A DNA stretch of 64,000 nucleotides from Glandiceps talaboti (GCF_964340395.1 NC_135558.1:3571001-3635000), one strand, 5' to 3'. Shown: positions 40,965-54,081, counted from the first letter of the stretch. The notes: generated from the sequence alone by a model not told the origin. Translations and numbers: made by a program.

Positions 40965-41774
40965 TTATTTAGAGGTAGGTGTGGTGTGCGTTAAAGCGGT
41001 CTGTTTGTATACTAGTATGTACTTTTTCATATCGTGACTGTGAGGACGTGGGGAAAAAGTGGATGACATCGTCTGTAGACTGATTTTTCGTGTGAAATAT
41101 TATTTGATTAGTAGTGGTAGTAGTGATATTACTATACCAGTATAATAATCAAAGTAATTACATACTAGGTAGAAATTACAATCACAATTTGGACAGACAC
41201 CCAGTGTGGGTCTACCTAACTCATTGTATTGTATACGCCGGAGTTGGCTGGCCGACGGAGTAGCATAATATCATCACGGCACAGGAGTGAATATTACCTA
41301 CTTCTGTTCTGCTGAGCACGGATTCCAGTTGCAATTTTGTAGAATTTTGTAGTAAAAATATACCGCTATATTTAAATGTTTGGCAATGTGTATTGTATTT
41401 ACTACTTTTACTTACTTATTTTAATATGATGTAAGCTGAGTATGTATTGTCATTAGTGTAATTTTAACGTTGGGAATTGTACAATTCGGATCAAAACGTG
41501 TATCGTTATGTAGGTAAGCTTATATACATATAATTTGGATTTGTGATAAAGAAACCTCATTTTTGTCAAATGTCTACAATATTTTCACGATGATGTCGAA
41601 ATACACAAAAAAATGCAAGACTATAGATATGGGCGGGCGGGCGGACCGGAGGTAATATATAGTATAAGCAGTTACGGAATTTATAGTTTATAGTAGTTTG
41701 TTTCTATATGTATGAACACATCGTTTAATGTATTGACGTTTTTGTAATTTGTTCTTTCAGGAGGATATCTAGTA

Positions 41775-42821
41775 ATGATGTCGTCCCTGTGCCAAGAAAC
41801 TGTCCCTGGAAGCAATGCTTTGTTTATTTTGAGTCGGATTAGTGAAATAATGGACGAAAAAGTAAAACTATTATTGAAAGAAGAAATTTCTCAGGCAAGA
41901 TACTATTAAATATTTGACAATGGTTTTTCAATTACACATTTTAGATATTTCAATGACTTGTCTAATCAACTGCATGTCCAATTATAACAAATTGAATGAA
42001 AATGGAACATAAAACTTTAAAGTGGACATATGAATTAGAATTTGGTATTTATTTTGGATTTTTATTTGATAAAACATCTTCACTATGTTTTTCTACTTGA
42101 AAAAATAATGTGAAAGAACATATACCAAGTCTATGTTCACAACTCAATACATTGCAAAAAGATGCAAAAAGTGTAAAAAGTTTGTTATTATACGTACAAT
42201 AACAAACATTACACATTGTTTAATGTTTTACAGTTTATTGAGTTGTGAACATGGACTTGGTATATGAATACCAAATACCAAATTCTCATCCATATGTCCA
42301 CTTTCATAAATACAAAGTATAAAGGTAAATGTTGATGTGTTTATTGTTTAAAATAGCTTTACTATTTAATTACTTTGTCAATTATATAAATCGTATATCA
42401 AAATAATAACTAACGCAAAATACCCCGAGTTAGATTCATGAGAAGAGAAACGAAACAAATGTATTCACATTAATTATTGAGTAAAAATATCCTAATATGT
42501 TAATATAATAAATTATTACCATATTGCTTTGGTATGGATCATTTCCAGAGTTCTACGGAGCAGATTACGAGTAGCAGTTTTACAGAATGTGGAAGATGTG
42601 TAACATCGCCTGTTGACGATGTCGACCATAATAAATGCTTACAAAAACAAACGTCAATGGCCCAACAAAACAGGGCATGTCAACAATTGAGGGCGCTCCT
42701 ACCTGGATATTTGCAACTCACGTTTTCTGCCATTTCTGGACAAGATAAGTCAATGAAGAACTATGCTGCAACGAGACCTAAAGTTATACAGCCAATAAGA
42801 ATGAAGAGAAAACGACCGTAA
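41775..42821 (+). CDS. Small unrecognised gene, two coding exons with a GC-AG intron
   Basis: The first exon runs from the acceptor ending at 41760. Tandem ATGs at 41775 and 41778 open 40 codons (MMSSLCQETVPGS..., then ISEIMDEKVKLLLKEEISQ, a likely amphipathic helix) that end in CAG-GCAAGA, a GC-type donor. Without splicing the frame stops four codons later. The second exon 42549-42821 starts in phase 0 after the acceptor TTTCCAG and gives 90 codons plus TAA, with a basic end (RMKRKRP) that could be a nuclear localisation signal. AATAAA at 42920-42925 supports termination here. I do not recognise the family. The product would be about 130 residues. Confidence 0.5.
42019..42304. mobile_element. 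286-bp palindromic MITE-like element
   Basis: The termini AAAGTGGACATATG and CATATGTCCACTTT are perfect inverted repeats. Inside, GAATTTGGTATT pairs with AATACCAAATTC and CATATACCAAGTCTATGTTC pairs with GAACATGGACTTGGTATATG, down to a central palindrome around 42190-42210. It sits in the GC-AG intron of the small gene. No clear target-site duplication is visible. Confidence 0.8.
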
Positions 42822-43238
42822 CTTCACCTATCCGTCAAGGTTAAATTACTTGGCTGAACACTAATATTTCTTCAGTAGAATCATCGAAAGGCTATGCCAA
42901 GCCAAGTGTTACAATATTCAATAAACAGTACCGTAGCCTGTGGGGGGGGGGGCAGCTGCCCCCTGTCATTTTGGAAAAAAGAAAGAAAAAAGAGACTTTT
43001 TGAATACATAGCGATGTTATTAAAATCGTTATTTACGTAACGATTCCTATGCATTTAAATGTATAGGTGAATAAAGTCAAAAGTGACTGTACACTGACTC
43101 CTCGCTAATATGTATCTTATATCTCTATTGTACGCTGGCTTAACTTTGAATAAAAATGTGCCAGTTAAAAATGGTAACTCTTTACTGCATAGCAAATTAA
43201 AAATTCTTTGTGCGGGAGAGTAAAAAAGAAGTGCGCAC

Positions 43239-43487
43239 ATGCACTGTGCATTTTCCGCGAGTAACAGTAGTCTTGATAGTCTCCTTCATTTGAAGACAGC
43301 AAGTCGCAAATTAATGTCAGAGAGTGAAACTCCAAAAAAAAGACGGAAAAAGTCGTTCAACGTGAGGTCGGCTGCTGCATGCAGTGACTCCGAAGATGCA
43401 CTCGACCTCATTTACATCTTGCTCCTTATATTAAAACATTTACTAATAAAACGGCAGATCTCTTTTTTGAATATTTTGTGGCCCTGA
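43239..43487 (+). other. Weak reading frame with basic, NLS-like stretch
   Basis: The frame includes SESETPKKRRKKSFNVRSAA followed by CSDSEDALDL. The composition is protein-like and an acceptor-like GAAGACAG precedes it at about 43300, but no splice partner or homologue is apparent. It could be an exon of the neighbouring small gene or chance. Confidence 0.2.
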
Positions 43488-43970
43488 AAAACTATTAAAT
43501 TACACAGTTTAAGATCCACTCTTTGAAGATCCACTTTCAATAATTGTGTTTGACGTTGTCTTTGGTTAAAATGTTGTTTGATATAATAATCTCATTGCAC
43601 TGACACTAGCAATTCATTTTGAAGCGACAATTCAGTTGCTATGGAAAGAATGGCCCTGAATTTGTAAACAGAGCTGTACATTCGACATCAAAATCCAAAC
43701 TTCAATTATTTCCATTATAATGATAATGACAAGGAAAACTCACTGAGTTCACCTTAGGTTCCGACATAAAGGAGGGTCTTAAAAGTGTTGGGAGTAGAGT
43801 AAAGAAAATGAGTAATATCTTGTTGTGTTACTATACTTGTTTTTATTCAAAGTTGTTTTTTTTAGTTTGAATGTGATATCTTTTCGGCAACTACTTTGAA
43901 AGATGTGACATTAGGCCAGGAAAAATGAAAAAGCTATTCAACCTACCCATATATCTGTTTTGGTGATGGG

Positions 43971-44010
43971 CAATATATCCTCACTCGGGCTTCGCATTTG
44001 TTTCAAAATC
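43971..44010 (+). repeat. 40-bp dispersed repeat, copy 1
   Basis: The sequence is identical, in inverted orientation, over 40 bases to 46844-46883. The core is CACTCGGGCTTCGCATTTG. The similarity ends abruptly at both ends. Confidence 0.9.
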
Positions 44011-44175
44011 AAGGATATTTCTTTATATTTTCTGAATAGTACATGTAAGAGTATACATCTGAGTCTATTCCAAATTATATAATATCTTCTACAGTGGTTT
44101 ACGTGGCTCTGATGATGCATACAAGCATTAAATTAAGCTGTTGCATATCAAATGTGCATTAATTTTCCATTCTAG

Positions 44176-44355
44176 CAAAACGACCATGGGAGTGGGCTGA
44201 ACAGTCAAAAGTCTGAAAGTCTTGAAATGTTTTCCTCTTTATTCGGGATTTTTTGGAACCACATTAAACTTCAGGAGAAGTCATTTACCAAGTGGATATC
44301 CGCAAAATATCTTTCAGCTTTGCAACAACAAATTACACTTCAAGATAGTATGTAA
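44176..44355 (+). CDS. Alternative terminal exon of the small gene
   Basis: After the acceptor TTCCATTCTAG, 59 codons read in phase 0 to TAA: QNDHGSGLNSQKSES..., then SLFGIFWNHIKLQEKSF and SALQQQITLQDSM. The sequence has helical, heptad-like hydrophobic spacing. The phase matches the donor at 41894, so it could replace exon 42549-42821. GATA-GTATGT at 44348 is a possible donor, so it may also be internal. There is no known family. Confidence 0.4.
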   Translation, partial: QNDHGSGLNSQKSESLEMFSSLFGIFWNHIKLQEKSFTKWISAKYLSALQQQITLQDSM

Positions 44356-45042
44356 TACATAGCATAATTGTTTCAATTCTGGTTTTATTACCATATTCAA
44401 GCATTGTAAGACTTTAAATTGTGTCTATGGTTTGATATTTTGTGCCTCTAAATGGCCTCCCATACTGTCTTATTTTCAATTTTTTTTCACCTTTGGAGTT
44501 GTCTCCTTCCAATCAGTAGCAATCAAGGTGATAATTGTCTTTCTCCCGAAACAAGATGGGTGGTGTCTGGCTAAGTACCTCCCTGAAATCTACCTACCTA
44601 CCCAATGTGATAGGTTAGGGTGCCCGTTGACCAGCTTTTTAATTTTTTCTGGCCTTACATATGATATTTAATTGCGTATGCTTAAAATAGATATTATGTA
44701 CATTATATGCAAAGTTATGTAAATTAGCCATTTTTCTAAATTTTAAATGCATGATTACACCAAGACAAAGTTCTGCCCCCCCCCCTGACAATTTGGTCAG
44801 GCTACGGCCCTGATAAAACGCTTGTCTATGCATTTAATGAATCACGTCTGTATCGCTACATTTCAAGTTTTCACAAATTAATATACATTTGTCTTCATGC
44901 ATGGTAAAAATCATTTTTATATTCATAAGTTTCATTTCAATGCGGTGAAGATATTTCAGTCTTATCCAGAGACGGAATCATAGTGGATGGGCAAAGCTGT
45001 GTCAAAGCGTATACTTCCAGATAAATATATATATAAATATAA

Positions 45043-45262
45043 ATGTCTATCTGTCTGTCTGAATATATGTGTCTGTGTCTGTCTGTGTCTGAATATCTTT
45101 GTGTGCTGTGTATCTTTGTGTTTGTTTGTTTGTTTGTTTGTTTGTTTGTTTGTTTGTTTGTATGTATGTATGTATGTATGTATGTATGTATGTATGTATG
45201 TATGTCTGTCTATCTGTCTGTCTGTCTGTCTGTCTCTCTGTCTGTCTATCTATCTATCTGTA

Positions 45263-45307
<45 letters not shown>

Positions 45308-45370
45308 GAATATATGTGTCTGTGTCTGAATATCTTTGTGTGCTGTGTATCTTTGTGTTTGTGTGTGTCC
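45043..45370. repeat. Compound (TCTG)n-(TTTG)n-(TATG)n-(TCTG)n microsatellite
   Basis: A block of about 55-65 bases (GAATATATGTGTCTGTGTCTG through GTGTGCTGTGTATCTTTGTG) occurs both before (about 45060-45120) and after (about 45308-45360) the central array. The locus is therefore a segmental duplication flanking expanded tetramers. Confidence 0.9.
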
Positions 45371-46843
45371 CTAATATTTCATCCCGCTAAATTGTTTGAA
45401 GAGCCTTTATCCCGCGTTGTTATGCCTGGACTATCAATACAGACACGATCGATATAATGCATTGAAAACGTCTTATTGAATTATATGAGTCATAGATTGC
45501 TACTTTATCTTTCTATCGCCACGTTAAACCGAGAAATTTTGTAGCGGCGAGTTGTACCTTACACAGTTTAATAGTATTGTGGATACCCTCTGGAGTTGAT
45601 ACTAGCATTACATTGCAAATTTTCCAGATCGCATACAATGTGTACAATTATGGATTGTCACGACATGTGACTGCATAGCCAACGTCTTGAAATATAAACC
45701 AGGACAGGTTTGACAAATCTTTACTTCGATCATAAAACTTGGACTTTTCTTTACTTGGAGAAAATTTAGCGCCATTTTTCCCTTTTTTTCAATTATTACT
45801 TTAATTAAGGACACTGATTACTTGTAACGTACAATAACTACACATTTTTTTGAACGTCCCTGTTAGTTGTATGTCTATCATTAGGTATTGGACTCATTGA
45901 ATCCCTTTCAATTATTACTATTTTCATGGTCATATTGAATATATTGTTGTAGAAGATGGATTGCGGAATGAGATTTTGTCTCTGAAGTTGTCTGTAATAT
46001 TAGGTTTTACATAAATTTCGAAACTTTCGATTTACGTCATAACGTCAGAGCCGACAGTTTAATATCTGTTAAACCACAACACAGACATACACTTGAAGTA
46101 ATAAAACTTTGTTTTGTAAATCACAAGTATCATGAAAATGGTACCGGTACGAAAGTGTTTGTTGTATTAAAGTGTCAAGGAATAGAAGCAAGGAGGTATG
46201 CGTCTAGTCTGCTGGTAAACGGGGATTCCGGGTTGTACACGCGGTGTCGTCATCGAAGCGTCACGTGACTCGGTGTCTACGTTTTGCGCTGGAAAGTCAT
46301 AGTGTAGACGTCGATGTATATTGTCACATACAGTATTTAAAGTTAAAAGTTCATGTATAACTTCAAAACTTCAGAGGGATTTCATCATATGTAACTGGAG
46401 GAGTGACTCAGGCGACGGTATTAAAGTCTCATCTTGTAAATGTTTATGGAATTATAGAGGTTGTTCAGCACCTGCACCTACAGCAAACTATCGTCGTGTT
46501 TTTCGCGCCATACGAACGCATCGAATGGTGAATATTACAAGGAGACCTGAACCCCGACCTGAACTCTTTTGCGTCTTCCTCGGAATGATTAATATGATTA
46601 ATTCTATCAAATATGATGTATTTCTTACTGAGACATCAACCTAGATGACTATAAAACGGGCCGAAAATACAGATCTGCGACAAAAATCATATCATTCATG
46701 GCGGGAATTTCGGGCGGGAATGCGTGGTCAACCTCTGTTTGGTGGCGTGGTGCTGTTACACGAAAGACATTCGCGTGTTGTTTATCGAAGAGGAAACAAC
46801 CTAATATGTGACAGGTTAGCCTGATGTCATACAATGAATGAGC

Positions 46844-46883
46844 GATTTTGAAACAAATGCGAAGCCCGAGTGAGGATATATTG
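46844..46883 (-). repeat. 40-bp dispersed repeat, copy 2 (inverted)
   Basis: It is the perfect reverse complement of 43971-44010, 2.8 kb away. Confidence 0.9.
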
Positions 46884-49800
46884 TTGGCTACTGTGTGCTG
46901 CCGCCCGGACTCGTATAGCATTCGACACCAGGAACTCAACCTACACCAACGGGACACTACCGTAACTTTACTTTGCCAATGGTTAATATTGGATCACGGA
47001 CATTAACTGTACTGAATTGGTACCGTGTAAACAGGTGTGTTCTCGTCTTACTGACAATTCTATAGAATACTATACGGACTGGTTGAAAGCCATTTGAACT
47101 CCACATTTTGCCACGTGGACTATAATTCGTCCGAATTTTAGTAGTAGTGCCTGTCATCATCATAACTACGTGTATAAGCTTTTGTTAATTTTATTGTGTA
47201 CAAATCTGACGAGTGTATCAGTGATTTATTGCAAGTTCTGTTTCATTTTATGTAATATTACTTTTATTTCCAGTTGATATGTCGTTTCATTTATACAATA
47301 CTCGGTTCTATCCCTTAGTTGTGTGTGTCACTCGACCATCTTGTGATGTCAGTGAGAAATACTGCTATAGCATCTTTTAGCTGAACCTGGTTTGCGTAGA
47401 TTTATGTAAAGTTTGATATCACTGAATTTGTAGATATTATATCAGTAATCTAATATTCTATCATGATTTGTAACAAATATTCAATGACTCAATGAAAAAT
47501 ACTTTATCGATGCCCCTTTTCATTTACACAAGCCTGCTGCATTCCAAACAAAATAGTTTTCATATCAGTTTCTCATCACAGCATAGCCAAAGTGGCTCGC
47601 ATGTTCCAATGTAAAGGTGGCATAACTTGTGACATGCATTATATTGATGGCCTGCTGTTATTTGATTCAAAATAGGTCTTTCTAATGAATATGTATGTGT
47701 GTAAATACATGTACACGCTCGTTACATTTTAATATATAACTACAGTATGTATGATCATCTACCATGTACTTATATGGCTTCTTGTAAAACTGGGACTACA
47801 GGTAAGAAACACTGTATATATTCTACACAAATTGACATCAGCTTAACATTTCCTAATAATCCCATGACAAAACCAGTGTGTTTGACACAATCGGTTCTCT
47901 TTTTCACATGAAGGTTCACTGTCCACTTCCTTGAAATGAATGCAAATTTCCTCGATGAATCATTGATCGTATATGCGTCTCATATCAAATCGCGGACACT
48001 TCATTACATCATTCAACGAGCGTGTGGCGTGCGTGACGCACGTAATCATCCATGCCAGGCTGCGTTCACAAACATCTACATGGGGGGGGGGACTTGATAT
48101 GTCAAGAATCAGTTCCCGTCTTGGATTCTCAACTGAGTCCGATCACTTTAACCATTAGATTTTCATGTTAATGTATAACCATTTACATTTAGGGTGCTTC
48201 ATCTACGTCTAGATTTTCACTATAAAAACACGTTATACTACAATTATTGTAATTCCATTTCTTACATATTCCCGCCACTGTCTCTGAACATGCGGAATTT
48301 CAAAATGCCCAAAACTATGATGCCATCGCTAGCTTGGAGCCAATAATATATCAGCTAAAAGTTGACTACGACAGAGATTAATAGAAGGGACACCAACACT
48401 GACACGTGCAAGTACTTCGGGTACATTGTAAACTGAATTCAGAATTTTAACATGTAACAATAGATCTTGCTAGAATTTTCGACTCGCGAGAGGGTTGACG
48501 GAATTCTCAACTAAGCTCATGATACACCTCCCTCGAGTAATCTAATCGTGAAGCACAGGAGCTTAATAAATTTCACATGAACTATTTACAATTTATGAAC
48601 GAGATAAGTTTGATGCGGAGATCAGATGGGCGAGTAATAATCGGTGTGGCGTCTGACAAGGGAGACAGAATACAGTGTTATCAAAGCACTGCAGATGCGA
48701 TTAAAATTCCTACAGGTGTGCTTTGTAAACCCCACATCTCTGAAATAGTTTAATCTATACTTAATAATATTATTATAATGGAATGCTTTGTCTTGTCATC
48801 CTTATCCATGTTAACGGACAATTTGAAGAAACTGTTTGATGGTTGTCATAAGAACACGTTTCACTGATCAGAAAACGAACTTCAGGCACTACTTCATCAT
48901 ATTTATCATAGTAACTACATGATTGTCCGGTATAGTCATCTGCTATCTACCCATTTATGACGGCTGAGAACTTTTCAAAATGGCAAAGTTTGTTTAACAG
49001 TTCAAACTGACCTAAGATTTCAGATTCGATATGTCCTATGTTTATTTCTTTGTTTTAGGTTTCTACGAATATCATAGAACACTTTTTTCCATTACTAGAT
49101 ATACCCCTTGTCCCAGTTTACATTCATTAGTATTAAAAATCAACCCTGTATTTTTCTCATTATTTAGACAGCAATGCACAAATAAGACACAACAAAGTGT
49201 AAACACATTATGTATGGCACGGTGATATAGCCAATCGCACAGCAGCTTATGATTACCAACCCAACCAACCAACCAACCCTCAACCCCCCCAACCCAGTAA
49301 TGCCCAACCAATAACAAAGATTTATGATTGACCCGGATGTAGAAATAAGGGCAAAGTACGGGATGTGACCAACCCAGTCTTATGGAAATACTTGGAAAGC
49401 TTTAAGCATGATCATTTATTTTTTCACATTAGAAATAAAGAAGACGCACAACTAACAGAATTATTGTCGCATACCGGTGAGTCATTCGTTGTTTTTGTTT
49501 TCCTCAATTTAACGAAACAGCAATACTTTGTGAATACAGGAAATGTGAAATCCAAAGCAAAACGTTTTATCTGAGATTCACTCTCAAAATTCAAGTCACA
49601 CCAGCTTACTAGTTTGACTATTTATTTTGCACTCAGGATCTCACCCCTGTCCGATGTTTGCTACAAGCCTGTCACGATTGTTTCTCACCAGTATCTGTTT
49701 CTGTTGTTCAGCTATTCACTTATCTATTTCAGAAAAGACATAACACGAGGAGTCTTGTAATAGCCAATACCAATCAAGGGCAAAATTGAAAATGTCACTA

Positions 49801-49999
49801 AACACAGTACAGTACAGTCGACACCACTTCCTATATCATTTACATACACCATTTTCATCCATTGCTATGTTGTTGTATGAAGGTACAGTCTGGGTGTTAC
49901 TGAGATATCTGAGATACTGAGATATTACAAATACAATGAATTCAGTCAGTGGTCTGTCGTGGCAGGCCATATCCACTAGCCTCGTATCAACACAGAGTG

Positions 50000-51659
50000 C
50001 ACAGTTACAGAGTTCGACGTGGTAATGTCAAGATCTGCAGTATTAAACGCCGTCGCGAGTCACTGGCTTCTGAGCCGGCAAAAAATATCGAAGAAAAAGT
50101 TTGAAAGTACATTCTCGACCCTTTCATTCACATTCTGTACACCAATATAAGATTTAACATGATCGTGTACTACACTTCGGGAGATGAAAAAAAAATCCAT
50201 GAAATGTGTTCGTTCGGTCAAGTCACCTAAAGTAAGCACGGCTATCAAGAAATTGTGAGCTGCCACAACAAAAACAAGTCGAAATCATAGCAAGTGATTA
50301 TCTGTTCTAGGTTATCTCACTGATTGTATCAAACTTGAACTTTAAATTGCGAATCAGATATCAGATAGACGAAACATCCTAACTGTCGCATGTGATACAT
50401 GATCTGTCACGTCGCGGTTACTATACAACCAACCCTTGTTCCAACCCCAACGTTGAATTTGGCTTGTCGTCTCTCAGAGTTGAATTGGGCAGAAAATGGT
50501 TTGTAAACCATATAAATCTCTGCTCGCAACCCCCCCCCCCCCCACTTCTCCTCCGCGTGAAGTCTGACCTCAGTGTATACGGATAGTGTTTCAGTGCAAT
50601 GCCCGAACTGGTGTAAGTTTGAACACGGAGAGTAGTCATGGAGAATTTGAAAAGCGAAATACTACTTTTAATCTGCGACACTTTGTCGATTTTATAATTT
50701 ACAGAATCTAAACCTTCGTAACTAGTTTTGAATAATTTAAACAATTTTGAAACTGTTTATCTGATGTTTGTTTTATATTTGGCTTTTAGTAGAATCATCG
50801 TGTGTATATTTTTTGGTTGTGTGTATTTTCAAATACTGACTGTTTGTCTTTTCTATGCTTTGTGAAGCGCCTCTGAACAATTGAGCTTTTTGGATTTTGG
50901 CGCAACACAAATTTTTACTTTCTCTTTTATCTTATCTTTAATTGTCCTCTTTGTTTGCTTTCTTTTTAGTCTGTCGTTTTCTTCCTTTCCCCAATTCGTT
51001 GGTTATGGGCATCCACTCCATCGTAGCTGCAAACGTCAGCAAAATTACTACTGAACTGAGGTACGCTGTTCCTTTTCAAAATTACTATGGGTATTTCTTT
51101 ATAGTATTCGAACCAATACATTCAACTTATGCGTCTAAAATATGGTGTTGCGAAACAGAATTCGCAAAGTAGGTATCAAATAAAAATACAAGACTTTTAG
51201 TATAGCGAAATCCGTTATTGCGATAAACGTTGATCAATCAAATAAGGGACGTTTTTGTATATTTTTAAAATAGAAGCAATAGTATAAAGCATGTATTAAT
51301 CTTCTATACAGGAGTCATTTTTACAGAAAAACATAGGTTGGTAAAATTGAATTAGTTAAAAATCAAATTATATTTCCATACATTAGTTAGCTCTGGTGAT
51401 GCATACATGAGTGGATCAAGAGACTGATGTCCTGTTGTATATCCACTGCGCAAGGACTGCAGAATTGCTGACAAGGACCAAATCTTCGTCGTAATTAAAC
51501 CACATCCTCTTTTACGGCATTGTCCACGATGTACCACCAAGAGCTGCAGTTATTATTTCGCAGTGTCGCAGAAGAAATTAAAGCTCTGGTTTGCGAGAAT
51601 GGGATCAAATAAGCAAAAGAATGAAACTAAAACGATTGAATAAAGTTGTATGTAGACTA
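50000..51659. other. Non-coding stretch with a LINE-like tail
   Basis: There is a C-run at about 50529-50543. The segment 50860-50940 (GTGAAGCGCCTCTGAACAAT, then TTTTGGCGCAACACAAAT) resembles the 3' tail of CR1/L2-like retroelements, as at 18910 and 26300. I see no other coding signal. Confidence 0.45.
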
Positions 51660-52460
51660 AAATGTGTGACTATCATTATATAATTTTATCAGATAAAACT
51701 CTTGATTTATGCTACACAAATATCCGTGATGCCTACAAATCTCATCAACTCGCTCCATTGAGTCGGTCAGACCACAACCTAATACATCTTATTCCTAAAT
51801 ACCTCCCTATTGTTCAAAGAGAACCTGTAAAGACTATTAGCATAAAACACTGGACACCAGATGTGATTGAGGACTTACAACGTACAAACTTGGATATGTT
51901 CGTAAATACCACTTGAACTTGTCGAGACAATTGCAGCATATATAAATTTCTGTATTGAAACTGTGGTGCCGACCAAAATAGTCAAAATATTTCCAAATAA
52001 TAAACCGTAGATTACTACAAAAGTGAAAGAACTTATCAACAGAAAAAAAAGTGTATCCGAAGAATAAAGACCAACTGAGGGAAGTGCAGAAAGAAACAAA
52101 ACGCGTCATAAAGATTGAGAAGGAGAAATATAAGCGTAAAGTAGAGGAAAAGTTTATTGGAAATGATATGAGACGTGTATGGGCTTCAATGAAACTAATG
52201 AGTGGTTATACCAGGAAATACAGAAATTTGAACTCTTCTGTACCAAAGACATCAATTGACTATGTGAACGATCTCAATTGTTTCAACAATAGGTTTGACT
52301 GTCATGAATTTAGACAAGAGCTTACAGACTTGAAGACTATATGTCATAATTATGCAAACAATGATGAATCGGTTTTTATCACCACAGAAGAAGAAGTTGC
52401 ATGTTGCTGGTACTCTAGTATACAAATGTTATGTTACAAAAATGCTATTTGACTTTCCTG
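51660..52460 (+). mobile_element. Degenerate non-LTR retrotransposon ORF2 fragment
   Basis: One frame encodes the end of an AP-endonuclease domain and linker: LDLCYTNIRDAYKSHQLAPL, SRSDHNLIHLIPKY, then IKHWTPDVIEDLQRTNLDMF. After stops and a frameshift another frame continues with VQKETKRVIKIEKEKYKRKV...NDMRRVWASMKLMSGY. Both are the linker sequence between endonuclease and reverse transcriptase in many animal LINEs. The reverse transcriptase itself is absent, so this is a truncated, dead copy. Confidence 0.8.
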
Positions 52461-54080
52461 TTCTGATTGCATATATGCAAGCGTGTGGTGCTTGTGAAAA
52501 TTGCAGCGAAATATATGTAGGGTATTATATGAACCCTTGTGGGAGGTTTTTATTGAGTATCTCTCATATAATCGTTTTCAAGCATGATGAAATACATCTA
52601 AACTAACCACCATCACCTAACCCCCCCCCCGCGCTAAATGTTAGCACATCCCTTTAATTTGACGGTTGACCCACTAAGTCAAAGACAGAAAAAAAGGCTC
52701 GCCCGTCATCGTGTGTGCTGGCAATTATTTTGAAATACCGCCACCACAGGGACATTTATTATATGTAAGTACAGCTAGAGATACGACCATTATGTCAAAG
52801 CAACAATCGCTGAGATCATTTACTGTAACACATTAATTAGTCTATATAGATCATCAGACGAACAACCATATTTTCGAACTTGTTCCTATTTTCATACTGG
52901 ACCGCCATTTTGAATGTATATCAGTGTTCAATTCACTTGTTTGGGAATAATTTTTCAGGCAAGTCTATCAATTCATGGCTATTAGAGAAGCAGCATCTGT
53001 ACCGGAAATACTATCTTAATATCTTAACCCCCCCCCCCCCCCCACACACACACACACGAGGATACTTTTCGATGAAAATATACAAATAATTTCTGTAGTT
53101 GCAGTCTGGAATGTTAGTTGTTACGAGGTGGCGTATTATGTCACATGGCGCAGTTCCTACATGGCGACGACTACATGTGATTTCTAGTACACCTTGGCGT
53201 AAACAAATCACGGATGTTAGGGTCATTTCAGGTTAACTCAGCCAAGGTTCAAGGTCTTTTTCTGTATCTCTTGTCACTCTTGGTGTTCAAATGTAACCCA
53301 AGTTGATTGTTTTATGCAGTCTGTGACGTCACTCGGCAACCGAACTGAGAACGGGAATTCCCCGGTAAACGGCCTGCGCTTCATTGAAATTCTGACCATC
53401 AAACTAACTGGTGTTCACTCAGAGTCGACAAACGTACATTTGTCCATCGTCGCAAACCAGGGCCTGTTTTACGGCAAAGTTCTTAACGAGCCTCCCATAG
53501 GAGTAATGTAGTGGTAGAAATAATAACTCTGGTTTGTGAGAATGACATTTGTCATGATTTGAAAAACACAAATTTCTTTAGCTCCCGCACGATTTTCACA
53601 AAACTGATACTATTTTACATGTAGGTGTACGTGTAGGCCTAATGTCATCTACAAAGGCACATGTAAACTGCAGTTGTTTTACTATCGCATCGTTCTTTGC
53701 ATGCATTATAAACGTATAGTATTATCAATAGTACGTTATATTCAGATAACGTCACCATACGCTGGGTACCATACGCCACCGCGCACCGATAGTACTCGAG
53801 TAAGTGTCGTCTGAAGGTGACACACAAACGAAGGCGAATGCCTGATTTGAACTGTCGCCCTCACTAGCGACCTTCGGTTGCCTTGACAGTGAGCAGAAAA
53901 GCCTGAGGGGTCTAGCAGCAAGACTAAATGTCCGCACAAGCGCAGATTTACAGAATGAAAAGCAGTACCTAAATGAAACATTGTTTATTAAAATACGTTT
54001 TAATTGTCATTTAATTATAGGAATAAATGCATTTCATGCCGTTCCTTTCTAAATGTAAGCACACCAGCTGATGCAATTTA
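52461..54080. other. Non-coding stretch
   Basis: It contains C-runs at about 52621-52631 and 53027-53043 (the latter followed by CA repeats) and the second copy of the 96-bp MITE-like element. I see no supported exon. Confidence 0.55.
53445..53543. mobile_element. ~98-bp MITE-like element, copy 2
   Basis: It matches 10274-10369 in the same orientation over about 90 bases with an internal difference (AGGAGTAATGTAGTGG versus TTATTTATTATTTT). Inverted termini are ATCGTCGCAAACCAG and CTGGTTTGTGAGAAT. Confidence 0.65.
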
Positions 54081-54081
54081 C

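Larger units (their letters stand above)
38254..41760. other. Intergenic stretch with little structure
   Basis: I found no continuation of the oxidoreductase reading frame here. Notable items are a short TRAF-MATH-like fragment at 39542-39598, a comparatively CpG-rich patch at about 40195-40290, and a TATAAAAG box at 40957-40964. Confidence 0.55.
44400..49999. other. Gene-poor stretch
   Basis: I find no supportable exon here. It holds a compound TTTG/TATG/TCTG microsatellite (45043-45370), a palindromic E-box TCACGTGA at about 46261-46268 in a locally CpG-richer patch (46195-46320), the second 40-bp dispersed repeat (46844-46883), a G-run near 48079, and homopolymer tracts. Short frames here lack splice context. 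Confidence 0.6.

Noticed and set aside
46321-46644. 107-codon plus-strand frame in a CpG-richer patch
   Set aside because: There is no recognisable motif, no splice partners and no poly(A) signal; composition looks random.
52051-52452. Separate 133-codon gene
   Set aside because: Its lysine-rich sequence is the continuation of the LINE linker at 51660, separated by stops and a frameshift.
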